From: Natrinema salifodinae
GTDB taxonomy: Archaea; Halobacteriota; Halobacteria; Halobacteriales; Natrialbaceae
Direction: 5' to 3'
DNA length: 64,000 nt
NCBI RefSeq assembly: GCF_900110455.1
Contig: NZ_FOIS01000001.1
Coordinates: 1,054,001 to 1,118,000 of the forward strand
Below, piece by piece: positions 1 through 8,697 of the stretch; within the stretch, counting starts at the first letter, position 1, and each line of letters opens with the position of its first letter. The translations under genes were made by a program, and so were the position numbers. Under the pieces are notes generated by a model. The model saw only the letters and a list, made by a program, of their open reading frames with translations, did not search any database and was not told the DNA's origin.

Positions 1-1
1 C

Positions 2-3000
2 ATCGAGGGAACCGACGCTCACGAGGACGTCCCCGCCCTCTGTCACTACGAACGGGGCGACGAGGGCGATTCCGGCGATCACGGCCGCTACGAAATCGGG
101 CCGCGAAGCGAGTGCCGAACGTGCATGGTCGAGACGGACAAGTACGGCCTGGTCCCGTCGTGTAGCTTCCCGGCGGAGGACGGCCTGACCGTCGAGACGG
201 ACACGGCCGATGCGATGGAAGCGCGGGACGTCAACCTCGACCTCCTCCTCTCGAATCACAACCTTCGGTGTACCACGTGTTCGAAAAACGGCTGGTGCGA
301 GCTGCAGGATGCGTCGATTCAGCAGGGCGTCGAGCACCCGCGCTACGGCGTCTTCGACGACCGCGACGAGTACGAACCGATCGACTCGACGTCGTCGTTC
401 ATCCAGATCGATCGGAACAAGTGCATTCTCTGTAATCGGTGCGTCGAAGCCTGCAGCGACGTGCAGGTCGCGGGCGTGCTCCGCATGGAGGGCAACGGCC
501 CGGACACCCGCATCGGCTTCCAGAGCGAGGCCGAAACGATGGCCGACTCGAACTGCATCTCCTGTGGCCACTGCGCGACGGTCTGTCCGACCGGGTCGAT
601 CGTCGAAGAGGGCCTCACCGACATGACGACGCTGCCGCTGCCCGGATTCGATCAGGAGAACTCCATCGGCAAGGTGATCCGCGGGGAGCGAGCCGACACG
701 ATCGAGACGAGCGAGTCGCCGAACCGGGCGGTCACGGGACGGGTGCCCACCGACGTCAACGTCGCCAGGCAATCGGGCGTCGCAAAGATGATGGCCCGAG
801 CGAAACGGCAAGCCGGGAGCACGCGAAAACTGGCGAGCGAGAAGGCCCGCGAGGCGGCGGATATGGTCCTCGAGGGAACGGAACACACGGCCGAGTTCGT
901 CGCGGCGAACTCCCTCCCCGAGGGGATGCTGTTCGATATCGGCCACGCGGTGGGCGACCAGCGACTCAAGCGGGTGAACAAAGCCGAGACCACCTGCGGC
1001 TACTGTGCGGTGGGCTGTCGGTTCGATCTCTACGGGAAAGACGGCGAGGTCCTCGGGACGCGGCCGGCCGACCCCGACGCCACGCCCGCGAACGGCTACT
1101 CGACCTGCGTCAAGGGCAAGTTCGGCTACGACTTCGCCAACAGCGACGAACGAATCACAACCCCGCTCATCAGAGAGGACGGCGAGTTCCGCGAGGCGTC
1201 CTGGGAGGAGGCGCTCTCTCGCGTCGTCGACGAGTTGACGGACGCGCGCGAGACTCACGGGCAGGACTCGCTCGCGGTGTTCTCCTCGTCGAAGGCGACC
1301 AACGAGGAGAACTTCCTGATGCAGAAGTTCGCCAGGCAGGTATTGGAAACGAAGAACATCGACAACTGTACGCGGCTCTGTCACTCCTCGACGGTGGCGG
1401 CGCTGAAACAGACGATGGGGTACGGCGCGATGACCAACCGGATCAAGGACGTCGGCAACGCCGACTGCTACCTCATCACGGGTTCGAACACGACCGAGAG
1501 CCATCCCGTGCTGGCGACGAAGCTCAAACAGAACGTTCGGGACGGGGCCGACCTGTTCGTCTTCGAGCCCCGGCGGATCGAGCTCGCCGAACACGCCGAC
1601 CAGTTCACGCGCACGGAGGGCGGACACGACATCGCGTGGATCAACGGCATGATCCGCTACATCATCGAGAACGACCTGCACGACGAGGCGTTCATCGAGG
1701 AGCGCACGAGGGGCTTCGAGGACGTCAAGGAGAAGGTCCAGCCGTTTACTCCCGACAAGGTCGAAGAACTCACGAGCGTCTCGCCCGAGGAGCTCGAAAA
1801 TGCCGCCGAAACGATCGCCACGGCCGACACGTGCGTGTTCGGCTGGGCGATGGGAATCTCCCAGCACACCTACGGCACGCAGACGGTGCTCGCGCTCGCC
1901 GATCTCGCGCTCGTAACCGGCCACGTGGGCAAACCGAACGCGGGGATGTCGCCGTTCCGCGGCCAGAACAACGTGCAAGGGGGCGGTGGCGACATGGGAA
2001 CGATACCCGATAACCTCCCAGGCTATCAGGACGTGACCGACGACGAGGTGCTCGATCAGTTCGAGGACGCGTGGGGCGTCCGGCCGCCGGACGAACCGGG
2101 TCTCCGCGTCACGGAGGTGTTCGACGAGGTCGACAAAGGCAACGTTCACGGGATGTACATCATCGGGGAGAACCCCGCTATCTCCGAACCCGACCTGACG
2201 AACGCGCGCGAGAGTTTGCAGAAACTCGACTTCCTCGTCGTTCAGGACATCTTCATGACGGAAACGGCGGAGTACGCCGACGTGGTCCTCCCGGCGGCGA
2301 CCTTCACCGAGAAGTACGGAACCGTCACGAACACCGAGCGGCGCGTGCAGCTGGTCCGGCCGGCGGTCGAGCCGCCGGGAACGGCTCGGGCGGACTGGAA
2401 GATTCTGCAGGACCTCGCCGGGCGAATGGGCTTCGACTGGGAGTACGATTCTCCGAGCGACATCATGGACGAGATCAACGATCTGACGCCGATCTACGGC
2501 GGGATCACTCACGAGCGCCTGGAGGAGAAGGGCGACGGACTGCAGTGGCCCTGCTTCGACGAGGACGACCCCGGCACGCCGTACCTCTACGAGGACGAAT
2601 TCAACTTCGAGGACGGGAAGGCCCGGTTCATCCCCGCCGATCTGGGCGAGCCCACCGAACTGCCCGGCGAAGAGTTCCCCATCGCGCTCACCTCGGGCCG
2701 GGTGCTCTACCACTGGCACACCGGTCAACTCACCCGCCGCAGCGAGGGGCTGATGGGCCACGTCGGGGAGAGCTACGCGGAGCTCCACCCGGAGACGGCC
2801 GGACAGATCGGCGTCGCGGACGGCGAGTACGTCAAGGTCGAGTCCAAGCGGGGATCGGTCGTCGTCCGCGCGGAGGTGACCGAACGTACGGCCCCCGGAA
2901 AGGTGTTCATCCCGATGCACTTCGCGGAGGGTGCAGTCAACGAACTCACCCAGGAGAAACTCGACCCGGTGAGCCGGATCCCGGACTACAAACTGGCTAG

Positions 3001-3094
3001 CGTGCGAGTCAGTTCGATGGGGCCCGATCCCGATACCGAGCCGATCGGCGCGCCGGGAGAGTCCCCGCCCGGGACGCACTCCGACGACGACTGA
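2..3094 (+). CDS. fdhA: Formate dehydrogenase-like molybdopterin oxidoreductase, catalytic subunit (5' truncated by window)
   Basis: The frame is open from base 2, so the gene starts outside the window; the first in-frame ATG at 125 lies inside a ferredoxin domain (a Cys before HYERG, then SECRTC) and is not the true start. Visible in order: the end of a plant-type 2Fe-2S domain; a His-Cys-rich segment (CTTCSKNGWCELQ); two 4Fe-4S motifs (CILCNRCVEAC and CISCGHCATVCP); then a bis-MGD domain opening with its own cluster motif (CGYCAVGC). TRLCHSS supplies Cys at the usual Cys/Sec molybdenum-ligand site. The end (RGSVVVRAEV, then GKVFIPMHF) matches the C-terminal molydopterin-binding domain. Known family role: two-electron formate oxidation, with electrons passed through the Fe-S chain to a partner subunit. 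No partner subunit follows, so one may lie upstream. The family also includes other NuoG/FdhA-like oxidoreductases, so the formate substrate is inferred. Confidence 0.88.
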   Translation: MEGTDAHEDVPALCHYERGDEGDSGDHGRYEIGPRSECRTCMVETDKYGLVPSCSFPAEDGLTVETDTADAMEARDVNLDLLLSNHNLRCTTCSKNGWCELQDASIQQGVEHPRYGVFDDRDEYEPIDSTSSFIQIDRNKCILCNRCVEACSDVQVAGVLRMEGNGPDTRIGFQSEAETMADSNCISCGHCATVCPTGSIVEEGLTDMTTLPLPGFDQENSIGKVIRGERADTIETSESPNRAVTGRVPTDVNVARQSGVAKMMARAKRQAGSTRKLASEKAREAADMVLEGTEHTAEFVAANSLPEGMLFDIGHAVGDQRLKRVNKAETTCGYCAVGCRFDLYGKDGEVLGTRPADPDATPANGYSTCVKGKFGYDFANSDERITTPLIREDGEFREASWEEALSRVVDELTDARETHGQDSLAVFSSSKATNEENFLMQKFARQVLETKNIDNCTRLCHSSTVAALKQTMGYGAMTNRIKDVGNADCYLITGSNTTESHPVLATKLKQNVRDGADLFVFEPRRIELAEHADQFTRTEGGHDIAWINGMIRYIIENDLHDEAFIEERTRGFEDVKEKVQPFTPDKVEELTSVSPEELENAAETIATADTCVFGWAMGISQHTYGTQTVLALADLALVTGHVGKPNAGMSPFRGQNNVQGGGGDMGTIPDNLPGYQDVTDDEVLDQFEDAWGVRPPDEPGLRVTEVFDEVDKGNVHGMYIIGENPAISEPDLTNARESLQKLDFLVVQDIFMTETAEYADVVLPAATFTEKYGTVTNTERRVQLVRPAVEPPGTARADWKILQDLAGRMGFDWEYDSPSDIMDEINDLTPIYGGITHERLEEKGDGLQWPCFDEDDPGTPYLYEDEFNFEDGKARFIPADLGEPTELPGEEFPIALTSGRVLYHWHTGQLTRRSEGLMGHVGESYAELHPETAGQIGVADGEYVKVESKRGSVVVRAEVTERTAPGKVFIPMHFAEGAVNELTQEKLDPVSRIPDYKLASVRVSSMGPDPDTEPIGAPGESPPGTHSDDD

Positions 3095-3152
3095 CTGGCG
3101 AGCGATCGCAGGCAGTATCTCTATTCGCACTGCCGGTCACGGTTCGCGTACC

Positions 3153-3365
3153 ATGACCGTCGAACTCACCGAGGACCTCCTGGGGAAATCGGTCACCACC
3201 GATAACGGACAGGAGATCGGGACCGTTGCCGAAATCGACGAGGACAACATCTACATCGATATGATGAGCGACGGCGATAGCGAACACGACAGGGACATCG
3301 CCGCGGACGAGATCAAGGAGATCACCGACGACGAAGTGATTATATCCGAACCCGAGGTGCGTTAG
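3153..3365 (+). CDS. Small PRC-barrel domain protein
   Basis: The product is 70 aa, acidic, and almost entirely one PRC-barrel-like beta unit: LLGKSVTTDNGQEIGTVAEI is the typical opening, followed by a run of short strands and an acidic loop (MMSDGDSEHDRD). Such single-domain proteins are common in haloarchaea and are thought to be small binding or adaptor modules; no specific partner can be read here. The gene starts 58 bp after the formate-dehydrogenase-like gene on the same strand, so co-transcription is possible but not shown. The next gene on the right has its own TATA-like box. Confidence 0.75.
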   Translation: MTVELTEDLLGKSVTTDNGQEIGTVAEIDEDNIYIDMMSDGDSEHDRDIAADEIKEITDDEVIISEPEVR

Positions 3366-3451
3366 CAGCCGGTCACCGCGAGAATCCGAGGAAGGGGGAG
3401 CGGAAGGTGATGCAGTCGGCGGCACGCTCGATCCGTTCGAGCAAGAGCGGA

Positions 3452-3458
3452 TTATAAG
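3452..3458 (+). promoter_or_regulatory. TATA box for the 54-aa membrane protein gene
   Basis: TTATAAG sits 24-30 nt before the ATG at 3482. This is the spacing expected for an archaeal leaderless transcript, and it supports the small gene that follows. Confidence 0.55.
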
Positions 3459-3481
3459 GCCAACGTCGTGGAACCGAGCGT

Positions 3482-3646
3482 ATGGCAACTCCAAACGGCG
3501 TGCAAACGAGCGACGAATCGTCGCGATCGGTCCGATCGATCTGCCGCTGCGCCCTCGTCAGCGTCCTCGTCCTCGGAGCGTTCGTCGCGGTCACGAGACT
3601 CCGCGCTCGGTCCCGCAACCGACCCCAGTTCACCGCACCGTTCTGA
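3482..3646 (+). CDS. 54-aa single-span membrane micro-protein, unknown function
   Basis: The ATG at 3482 opens a 54-codon frame with an N-terminal Ser/Arg-rich stretch, one hydrophobic helix (CALVSVLVLGAFVAVTRL, residues ~23-40) and a short basic tail. The positive charges after the helix suggest the C-terminus faces the cytoplasm. A TATA-like box lies about 25-30 nt upstream, which supports it as a leaderless gene. No family was recognised. The high Arg/Ser content is unusual for a haloarchaeal protein, so it could be a chance frame. Confidence 0.42.
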   Translation: MATPNGVQTSDESSRSVRSICRCALVSVLVLGAFVAVTRLRARSRNRPQFTAPF

Positions 3647-3727
3647 TCGGCGGAGCCGAACCGATAGCGCCCATCGAGCACCCGCTGAGTCCGCGGATAG
3701 CACTGAGAACAAGCGACGTCCGCGGGA

Positions 3728-4288
3728 TCACTCGAGTACGTCGCGAACCGCCGCTCGACGTTCGGCGAAGGTCGCGTCGTCGAGAATCGGCGTCGTCAAC
3801 GCGAGATCGAGTTCGACGTCGTCGGCCAGGCCGATCCAGGCGCGACAGCCCCGATAGGATCCCCGTTCCTCGACGAGTCGCGGCGTCTCGAGTTCGGCGA
3901 CGCGGAGCAGGAGGACCCGCAGTTCGTCGTCCGGATCGTACTTGTCGCGGAGTCCCGCCGGCGTGTAGACGTAGTGGCGGGCGAGGGCGTCTAGGTCCGC
4001 CGTCGGGACGCTAAACTCCTCGCGAACGTCAGCGACGGCGCGGATCGGGACCCCCGCCTCGGGTTTCGCGCTCGCCTGGTGGTAGTAGTCCTCGTATCTG
4101 GCCTGGTAGCGTTCGGGCGCCTGGTGGCTGTAGGCCGGGTAGAGGACGAATCGGCCGTCGATGGTCCCCGGGTCGAGCGTGGGGTGGCGGACGAGCACGA
4201 TCTGTGCGCCGTCGAGTAAGGCGTTGACCACGCCGGCGCGCTCTTTCAGTGCGGGAATCGTCTCGGTCGCGGTCGTCGCGTCGCTCAT
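3728..4288 (-). CDS. DUF1802 family protein
   Basis: The product is 186 aa. The opening ALKERAGVVNALLDGAQIVL, then a short strand (FVLYPAYSHQ), matches my recollection of the DUF1802 family, in which a conserved F-L-YPT-HQ segment follows an N-terminal ALKEW motif. It has no membrane segment, signal peptide or Cys pairs. The biochemical role of the family is unknown. The start ATG at 4288 is the first in frame and faces the divergent cobalamin gene cbiA at 4393, leaving about 100 bp for two promoters. Confidence 0.75.
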   Translation of the reverse strand: MSDATTATETIPALKERAGVVNALLDGAQIVLVRHPTLDPGTIDGRFVLYPAYSHQAPERYQARYEDYYHQASAKPEAGVPIRAVADVREEFSVPTADLDALARHYVYTPAGLRDKYDPDDELRVLLLRVAELETPRLVEERGSYRGCRAWIGLADDVELDLALTTPILDDATFAERRAAVRDVLE

Positions 4289-4392
4289 CGGTGTCGGGTT
4301 TCCGAACGGTGACGGCCCCCAATTCGGTTTCGGTCCAGCGAGACACTAGTCTGACCGACGGATTCAAGTTCAGTTGTGGAAACGCAAGCACA

Positions 4393-5721
4393 ATGATGAA
4401 CGGATTCGTCCTCGGCGGCGTCAGTTCCGGCGTCGGGAAGACGGTCGCGACGCTGTCGATCATCCGGTCGCTGGCGGACGCCGGCTACGACGTCCAGCCC
4501 GCCAAGGCGGGGCCGGACTTCATCGATCCGAGCCACCACGAGGCGATCGCGGGCCGCCCCTCCCGAACCCTGGACCTGTGGCTCGAGGGAGAAGACGGCC
4601 TCCGACGCAACTATCGCCGCGGCGAGGGCGATATCTGCGTCGTCGAGGGGGTCATGGGACTGTACGACGGCGACGGTTCGAGCACTGCGATGGTCGCGGA
4701 GGCCCTCGATCTGCCTGTCGTCCTCGTGGTCGACGCCAAGGCCGGCATGGAAAGCGTCGCGGCCACCGCCCTGGGGTTCGAGAACTACGCCGACACCATC
4801 GGCCGCGATATCGAGGTCGTCGGCGTCGTCGCCCAGCGCGCCCACGGCGGCCGCCACGAGCAGGGGATCCGCGACGCCCTGCCCGACGACCTCGAGTACT
4901 TCGGACGGATTCCCCCGTCGGACGACCTCGAAATTCCCGACCGCCACCTCGGCCTCGAGATGGGCGACGAGGCGGCGCTGCCGACCGACGCGCTCCGCGA
5001 GGCCGCCGAATCGCTCCGTCCCGAGCGCCTAGCCGCGGTCGCGAGCGAACCGCCCGCGTCCGAGACGGAACCGTCGACCGGCGTCCCCGCCGACCCGGTC
5101 GACGCCACGGTCGCCGTCGCCAGCGACGCCGCCTTCTGCTTCCGGTATCCGGCGACGATCGAGCGGGTCCGCGAGCGGGCCGACCTGGCGACGTTCTCGC
5201 CGGTCGCGGGCGACCCCGTCCCCGACTGCGACGGGGTCTACCTGCCCGGCGGCTACCCCGAACTCCACGCCGACGACCTCGCGTCAGCTGGCACGCTCGA
5301 TGAACTCGGCGACCTGGCGAGTGAGGGAGTACCCGTCCTCGGGGAGTGCGGCGGCCTGATGGCGATGAGCCGATCGCTGACGACGGCCGAGGGCGAGCGC
5401 AGCGAGATGGCCGGCATCCTGCCGGCCGACGTGACCATGCACGACCGGTACCAGGCGCTCGATCACGTCGAACTCGAGGCGATCGAGGGGTCCCTGACTG
5501 CGGACACCGGCGAGACCGTCCGCGGCCACGAGTTCCACTACTCGAGCGCCGATGTCGACAGCGATGCCCGCTTCGCGTTCGAGACCGTTCGCGGCGACGG
5601 CATCGACGGCGAGCACGACGGCCTCACGGAGTACGAGTCGCTGGGCACGTACGCCCACGTCCACCCCGAGAGCGGGGCGTTCGATCGGTTCCTCGAACGC
5701 GTCGAGCCGCCGCGGAAGTGA
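4393..5721 (+). CDS. cbiA: Cobyrinic acid a,c-diamide synthase
   Basis: This enzyme amidates the a and c acetate side chains of (cobalt-)cobyrinic acid using glutamine and ATP, in the cytoplasm. The 442-aa frame begins with the P-loop GGVSSGVGKT at residues ~7-16, which fixes the start at ATG 4393 (or 4396) although the frame is open further upstream. The N-terminal half is the BioD-like ATPase domain (DFIDPSHHEAIAGR, EGVMGLYDGDGSS). After a less conserved linker near residues 225-240 comes a class I glutamine amidotransferase domain with its Cys nucleophile in LGECGGLMAMS and a late His in GHEFHYS. The length is normal for the family. It sits upstream of cbiT-cbiL-cbiF on the same strand but is separated by ~250 bp containing what looks like a second promoter. 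Confidence 0.93.
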   Translation: MMNGFVLGGVSSGVGKTVATLSIIRSLADAGYDVQPAKAGPDFIDPSHHEAIAGRPSRTLDLWLEGEDGLRRNYRRGEGDICVVEGVMGLYDGDGSSTAMVAEALDLPVVLVVDAKAGMESVAATALGFENYADTIGRDIEVVGVVAQRAHGGRHEQGIRDALPDDLEYFGRIPPSDDLEIPDRHLGLEMGDEAALPTDALREAAESLRPERLAAVASEPPASETEPSTGVPADPVDATVAVASDAAFCFRYPATIERVRERADLATFSPVAGDPVPDCDGVYLPGGYPELHADDLASAGTLDELGDLASEGVPVLGECGGLMAMSRSLTTAEGERSEMAGILPADVTMHDRYQALDHVELEAIEGSLTADTGETVRGHEFHYSSADVDSDARFAFETVRGDGIDGEHDGLTEYESLGTYAHVHPESGAFDRFLERVEPPRK

Positions 5722-5872
5722 TCGGACGGCGGTAAGCGACGGCCGACCGTCCGCCGTTGCCGTCACCGTCGCTTGGTCCTCGCCGCGATCCGCGTCCGAT
5801 TTCCGCTCGCGAACTCACGACAGCGATTCTCCAGCCGTTCTTTCAGTTCGGGCGTAAGTCCATCGTCCTTCG

Positions 5873-5944
5873 ACAACTACTGTTGTGCTCCCTCAACCTC
5901 ACCTGAGCAAGCACAGTTGTCCTACCCCAAACAAAATTGTTTTA
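5873..5944 (+). promoter_or_regulatory. Promoter/operator region of cbiTLF with repeated ACAA/TTGT dyads
   Basis: Three related dyads lie in about 70 bp: ACAACTACTGTTGT at 5873-5886, ACAGTTGT at 5913-5920 and ACAAAATTGT at 5931-5940. The last overlaps a TATA-like TTGTTTTAGG that ends about 25 nt before the cbiT start at 5970. Placement over the TATA box is what a repressor site would show. The regulator is unknown. Confidence 0.45.
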
Positions 5945-5969
5945 GGGGTGGCCGCTGTTCCACCGGGTG

Positions 5970-6617
5970 ATGCCACCCATCGCGCTGCCCCACGACGCGA
6001 AGGCCGGTCCGACGAAGTCGGAGGTCCGGGCCGTCGTCCGCTCGAAGCTCGCGCTCGGGCCGGACGACCACTTCGCGGAGGTCGGCTCCTGTACGGGGGC
6101 CGTTACGATCGAAGCCGCACAGCGAGCGGGTCGGGTGACCGCCCTAGAGCGGAAGGCCGAACGCCTCGAGACGACCGATCGGAACCTCGCCGCCAACGAG
6201 GACTCGATTCGGGCCGACGTCGAACTCCGGAACGCAGAGGCGCCCGAGGGCCTGCCCGACGACGCCGACGCGCTGTTTCTCGGCGGGAGCCGCAACTTCG
6301 AGGCGGTCCTCGACCACGCCGTCGAGACCGACGTCGACCGCATCGTGATGAACGTCTCGCGGCTCGAGGTCGCCGGAAAGGCCACCGAGGCCTTCCGCGA
6401 GCGCGACATTCTCGAGGAGGTCGTCCAGTTTCAGGTGAGCCACGGCTACGAGCTCGCCGGCGCGACGAGCTTTAATTCGGATAACCCGGTCTACATGCTG
6501 GTCGGGAGCGCGACGCCCGACGCGGACGGCGACGACGAGAACGGCGGAGAGACGGTCGCCGCCGACGGCGGCCACATCGTCGGCGACGATACGACGCTCG
6601 GAGGTGCCCAGCGATGA
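5970..6617 (+). CDS. cbiT: Cobalt-precorrin-6B/7 C15-methyltransferase, decarboxylating
   Basis: CbiT uses S-adenosylmethionine to methylate C15 of the corrin ring with loss of the ring-C acetate carboxyl, in the anaerobic cobalamin pathway. The 215-aa protein has LPHDAKAGPTKSEVR (the usual CbiT N-terminus, 'GPTK-E-R'), the SAM-binding glycine loop EVGSCTGAVTIEAA, and FLGGSRNFEAVLD and MNVSRLEV further on. ATG 5970 is preferred over the adjacent GTG 5967. The C-terminus carries an acidic haloarchaeal extension (DADGDDENGGE). The stop overlaps the ATG of cbiL by 4 bp, so translation is probably coupled. Confidence 0.92.
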   Translation: MPPIALPHDAKAGPTKSEVRAVVRSKLALGPDDHFAEVGSCTGAVTIEAAQRAGRVTALERKAERLETTDRNLAANEDSIRADVELRNAEAPEGLPDDADALFLGGSRNFEAVLDHAVETDVDRIVMNVSRLEVAGKATEAFRERDILEEVVQFQVSHGYELAGATSFNSDNPVYMLVGSATPDADGDDENGGETVAADGGHIVGDDTTLGGAQR

Positions 6618-7444
6618 CCCTCTACGGCGTCGGCCTCGGCCCAGGCGAAGCCGACCTAGTGACCGTCCGCGGGAAGGACGTTCTGGAGCGCGCCGACGTG
6701 GTCTACTCGCCTGGCCGCCTCTCCAGAACCGTCGCCCTCGAACACGTCGACGAGGGGAAGATCGGGGATCTTGACTTTCCGATGACGAAAGACGAGGAGA
6801 AACTGCGGCGGGCCTGGAAGGAGGCCGCCGCGGAGGTCGCGCCGAAGGCCCGCGAGGGCGACGTGGCCTTCGTCACTCTGGGCGATCCGAACGTCTACTC
6901 GACGTTCGGTCACCTGCACCGGACGATCGACGCCTTCCACTCCGACGTCGACCTCGAGATTGTCCCCGGCGTGAGCGCGGTGACGGCCTTCGCGACCGCG
7001 ATGGGGATTGAGATCGAGGCCGGCGCGGGCCTCTCTTTACGGGAGGCCGCCGCCGGCGCGAGCCCGACGGGGCCGGATCGGATGATCCTGTTCAAGGTCA
7101 CCGACGCGCCGGCGACCCACGAGGGACTCGTCGAGGCCGGCTACGACGTGACCTACGGCCGCCGGCTATTCATGGAGCAGGGCGAGACGATCGTCACTGA
7201 CGACCCGGCGGAGATCGACGAGCGCGACTACTACACGCTCGCCTACGCCGAGAAGGAAACCCTCGAGGTCGAGCCGGCGACGGCGGCCTTCGAAACGGAA
7301 CGTACCGGTACCGAGTCGGAGCTGCGCTCCGACGGCGGCCGCGAGCTGAGCGACGAGGAACTCGCCGCCCTCGAGCGCGCCGAGGGGTGCGAAGGCGGCG
7401 ACTGCGACGGCAGGGAGCACCGCGGCCGCGGAGGGAATCGATGA
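6614..7444 (+). CDS. cbiL: Cobalt-factor II (precorrin-2) C20-methyltransferase
   Basis: CbiL methylates C20 of cobalt-sirohydrochlorin using SAM. The 276-aa protein begins MTLYGVGLGPGEADLVTVRG, the GxGPGd-d-lT signature of the corrin/porphyrin methyltransferase family, and has LGDPNVYSTFGHL and EIVPGVSAVTAFATAMG in the expected order. The core ends near residue 225; the remaining ~50 residues are low-complexity, acidic to Gly/Arg-rich, and include a CEGGDC motif whose purpose is unclear. It overlaps cbiT at its start and cbiF at its end by 4 bp each, making a tight three-gene translational unit. Confidence 0.92.
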   Translation: MTLYGVGLGPGEADLVTVRGKDVLERADVVYSPGRLSRTVALEHVDEGKIGDLDFPMTKDEEKLRRAWKEAAAEVAPKAREGDVAFVTLGDPNVYSTFGHLHRTIDAFHSDVDLEIVPGVSAVTAFATAMGIEIEAGAGLSLREAAAGASPTGPDRMILFKVTDAPATHEGLVEAGYDVTYGRRLFMEQGETIVTDDPAEIDERDYYTLAYAEKETLEVEPATAAFETERTGTESELRSDGGRELSDEELAALERAEGCEGGDCDGREHRGRGGNR

Positions 7445-8325
7445 CCGACGACGCGTCGTCGGACCCGACCCCGGATCCTCAGGCGGCGATCGACTCTCAG
7501 GGCGACCGCCGGGAGGACCTCGACGATCGGGTCTTCGAACACAGCGCCGGCGACGAGCAAGAGGGTATCCCCTTCATCGGCGCTGGCCCCGGGAACCCGC
7601 GACTGCTGACCGTCGCCGGAAAGGAACTGCTCGAGGCGGCCGACCTGGTCGTCCACGCGGGCTCGCTGGTCAACAGCGAACTGTTAGACGAGTACTGCGG
7701 CCACGCGGAACTGGTGAATTCGGTCGGCAAGGACCTCGAGGAGCTGATTCCCCTGATGCGGGACGCCTACGAGGACGGCGACGACGTCGTCCGCCTCCAC
7801 AGCGGCGACCCCGCGATCTACGGGGCCGCGCTCGAACAGATGGACGCGCTCGAACACGAGGGCGTCCCGACCTACTTCGTGCCCGGCGTCACGTCTGCCT
7901 TTGCGGCCAGCGCGACGCTGCGGACCCAACTGACGCTCAACGAGGTCTCGAACCACGTCGCGTTCACCAGGCCCCAGGGCAAGACCCTGAGCGCCGAGGA
8001 GGACCACATCTCCGACTTCGTCGAGATGGGCGACGTGACGACCTGCATCTACCTCGGGACCCACGCCGTCCGGGACACGATGGATCGGCTGCTCGACGAC
8101 GATCACGACCCCGAGACGCCGGTCGCGGTGATCTACCACGCCTCCTGGCCGGACGAGGACGTGATCGTCGGCTCGATCGAGACGATTGCGGACAAAGTCG
8201 AGGAAGCGGGGTATCGGGCCTCCGCCCTGGTCGTCATCGGCGACGCCGTGACGGGTGCGGGCTACGAGCGTTCGTATCTCTACGGCGACTGGGCGAACCG
8301 CGGTTCGGAGGGCGCATCGGACTGA
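7441..8325 (+). CDS. cbiF: Cobalt-precorrin-4 C11-methyltransferase
   Basis: CbiF methylates C11 of cobalt-precorrin-4 with SAM. ATG 7441 overlaps the cbiL stop and gives 294 aa: a disordered acidic leader of ~40 residues, then FIGAGPGNPRLLTVAGKELL, ADLVVHAGSLVN, LHSGDPAIYGA and YFVPGVTSAFAASATLRTQL, all in the order typical of CbiF/CobM. Known haloarchaeal cobalamin operons usually continue with cbiG and cbiH. Here nothing cobalamin-related follows; the frame ends at 8325 and the next gene belongs to a contractile-injection locus. Confidence 0.92.
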   Translation: MTDDASSDPTPDPQAAIDSQGDRREDLDDRVFEHSAGDEQEGIPFIGAGPGNPRLLTVAGKELLEAADLVVHAGSLVNSELLDEYCGHAELVNSVGKDLEELIPLMRDAYEDGDDVVRLHSGDPAIYGAALEQMDALEHEGVPTYFVPGVTSAFAASATLRTQLTLNEVSNHVAFTRPQGKTLSAEEDHISDFVEMGDVTTCIYLGTHAVRDTMDRLLDDDHDPETPVAVIYHASWPDEDVIVGSIETIADKVEEAGYRASALVVIGDAVTGAGYERSYLYGDWANRGSEGASD

Positions 8326-8697
8326 GACGATTCACCGGAGTGGCCAGGCGCGAGGCGTGACCAGTCGATGGTCGTACCGGGGCCGTGATACCGTTGATAC
8401 AGTCCGCCCGCTCGTACTCGGCGGTGAACGACGCGTTGTTCGAGCCTCGAACGCGACGGTCCCGCGGCGGAGCCAACTCCGTACCGATGAACAGTCCCGA
8501 ATCCGGTATCGACGGCGATCGACGAGACGTCGCTAAACGTCGCGAGCGATCGAACGGGAGCGTCGATAAACGGCGACTGGAGACGGGCAGTCACGGGCGT
8601 GTCGTCGGTCTGGTTTCTCTCCCATTTTTCTTCTATCAGAATCCGATCGAACAATTTATGTAAAAAGTCGCCAGTGTACACATGTACCCGATTTGTT
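8326..8697. other. Intergenic junction between cobalamin operon and injection-system island
   Basis: I see no convincing gene in these 372 bp. The first ~250 bp are GC-rich like the neighbours and may be decayed coding sequence. The last ~60 bp turn AT-rich with a TATA-like TTTATGTA at about 8655-8662, roughly 36-43 nt before the ATG of the next gene. No insertion-sequence ends, tRNA fragment or obvious direct repeat was seen that would mark a clean integration boundary. Confidence 0.5.

Noticed and set aside
5722-5969. Cobalamin riboswitch before cbiT
   Set aside because: No B12-box-like conserved core or multi-stem fold was recognised, and such switches are not typical of haloarchaea; the dyads fit a protein operator better.
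8599-8697. Longer N-terminus of the first injection-locus protein from 8599
   Set aside because: It would add Cys/Ser/Phe-rich residues encoded across the AT-rich promoter; ATG 8698 is followed directly by the conserved-looking domain.
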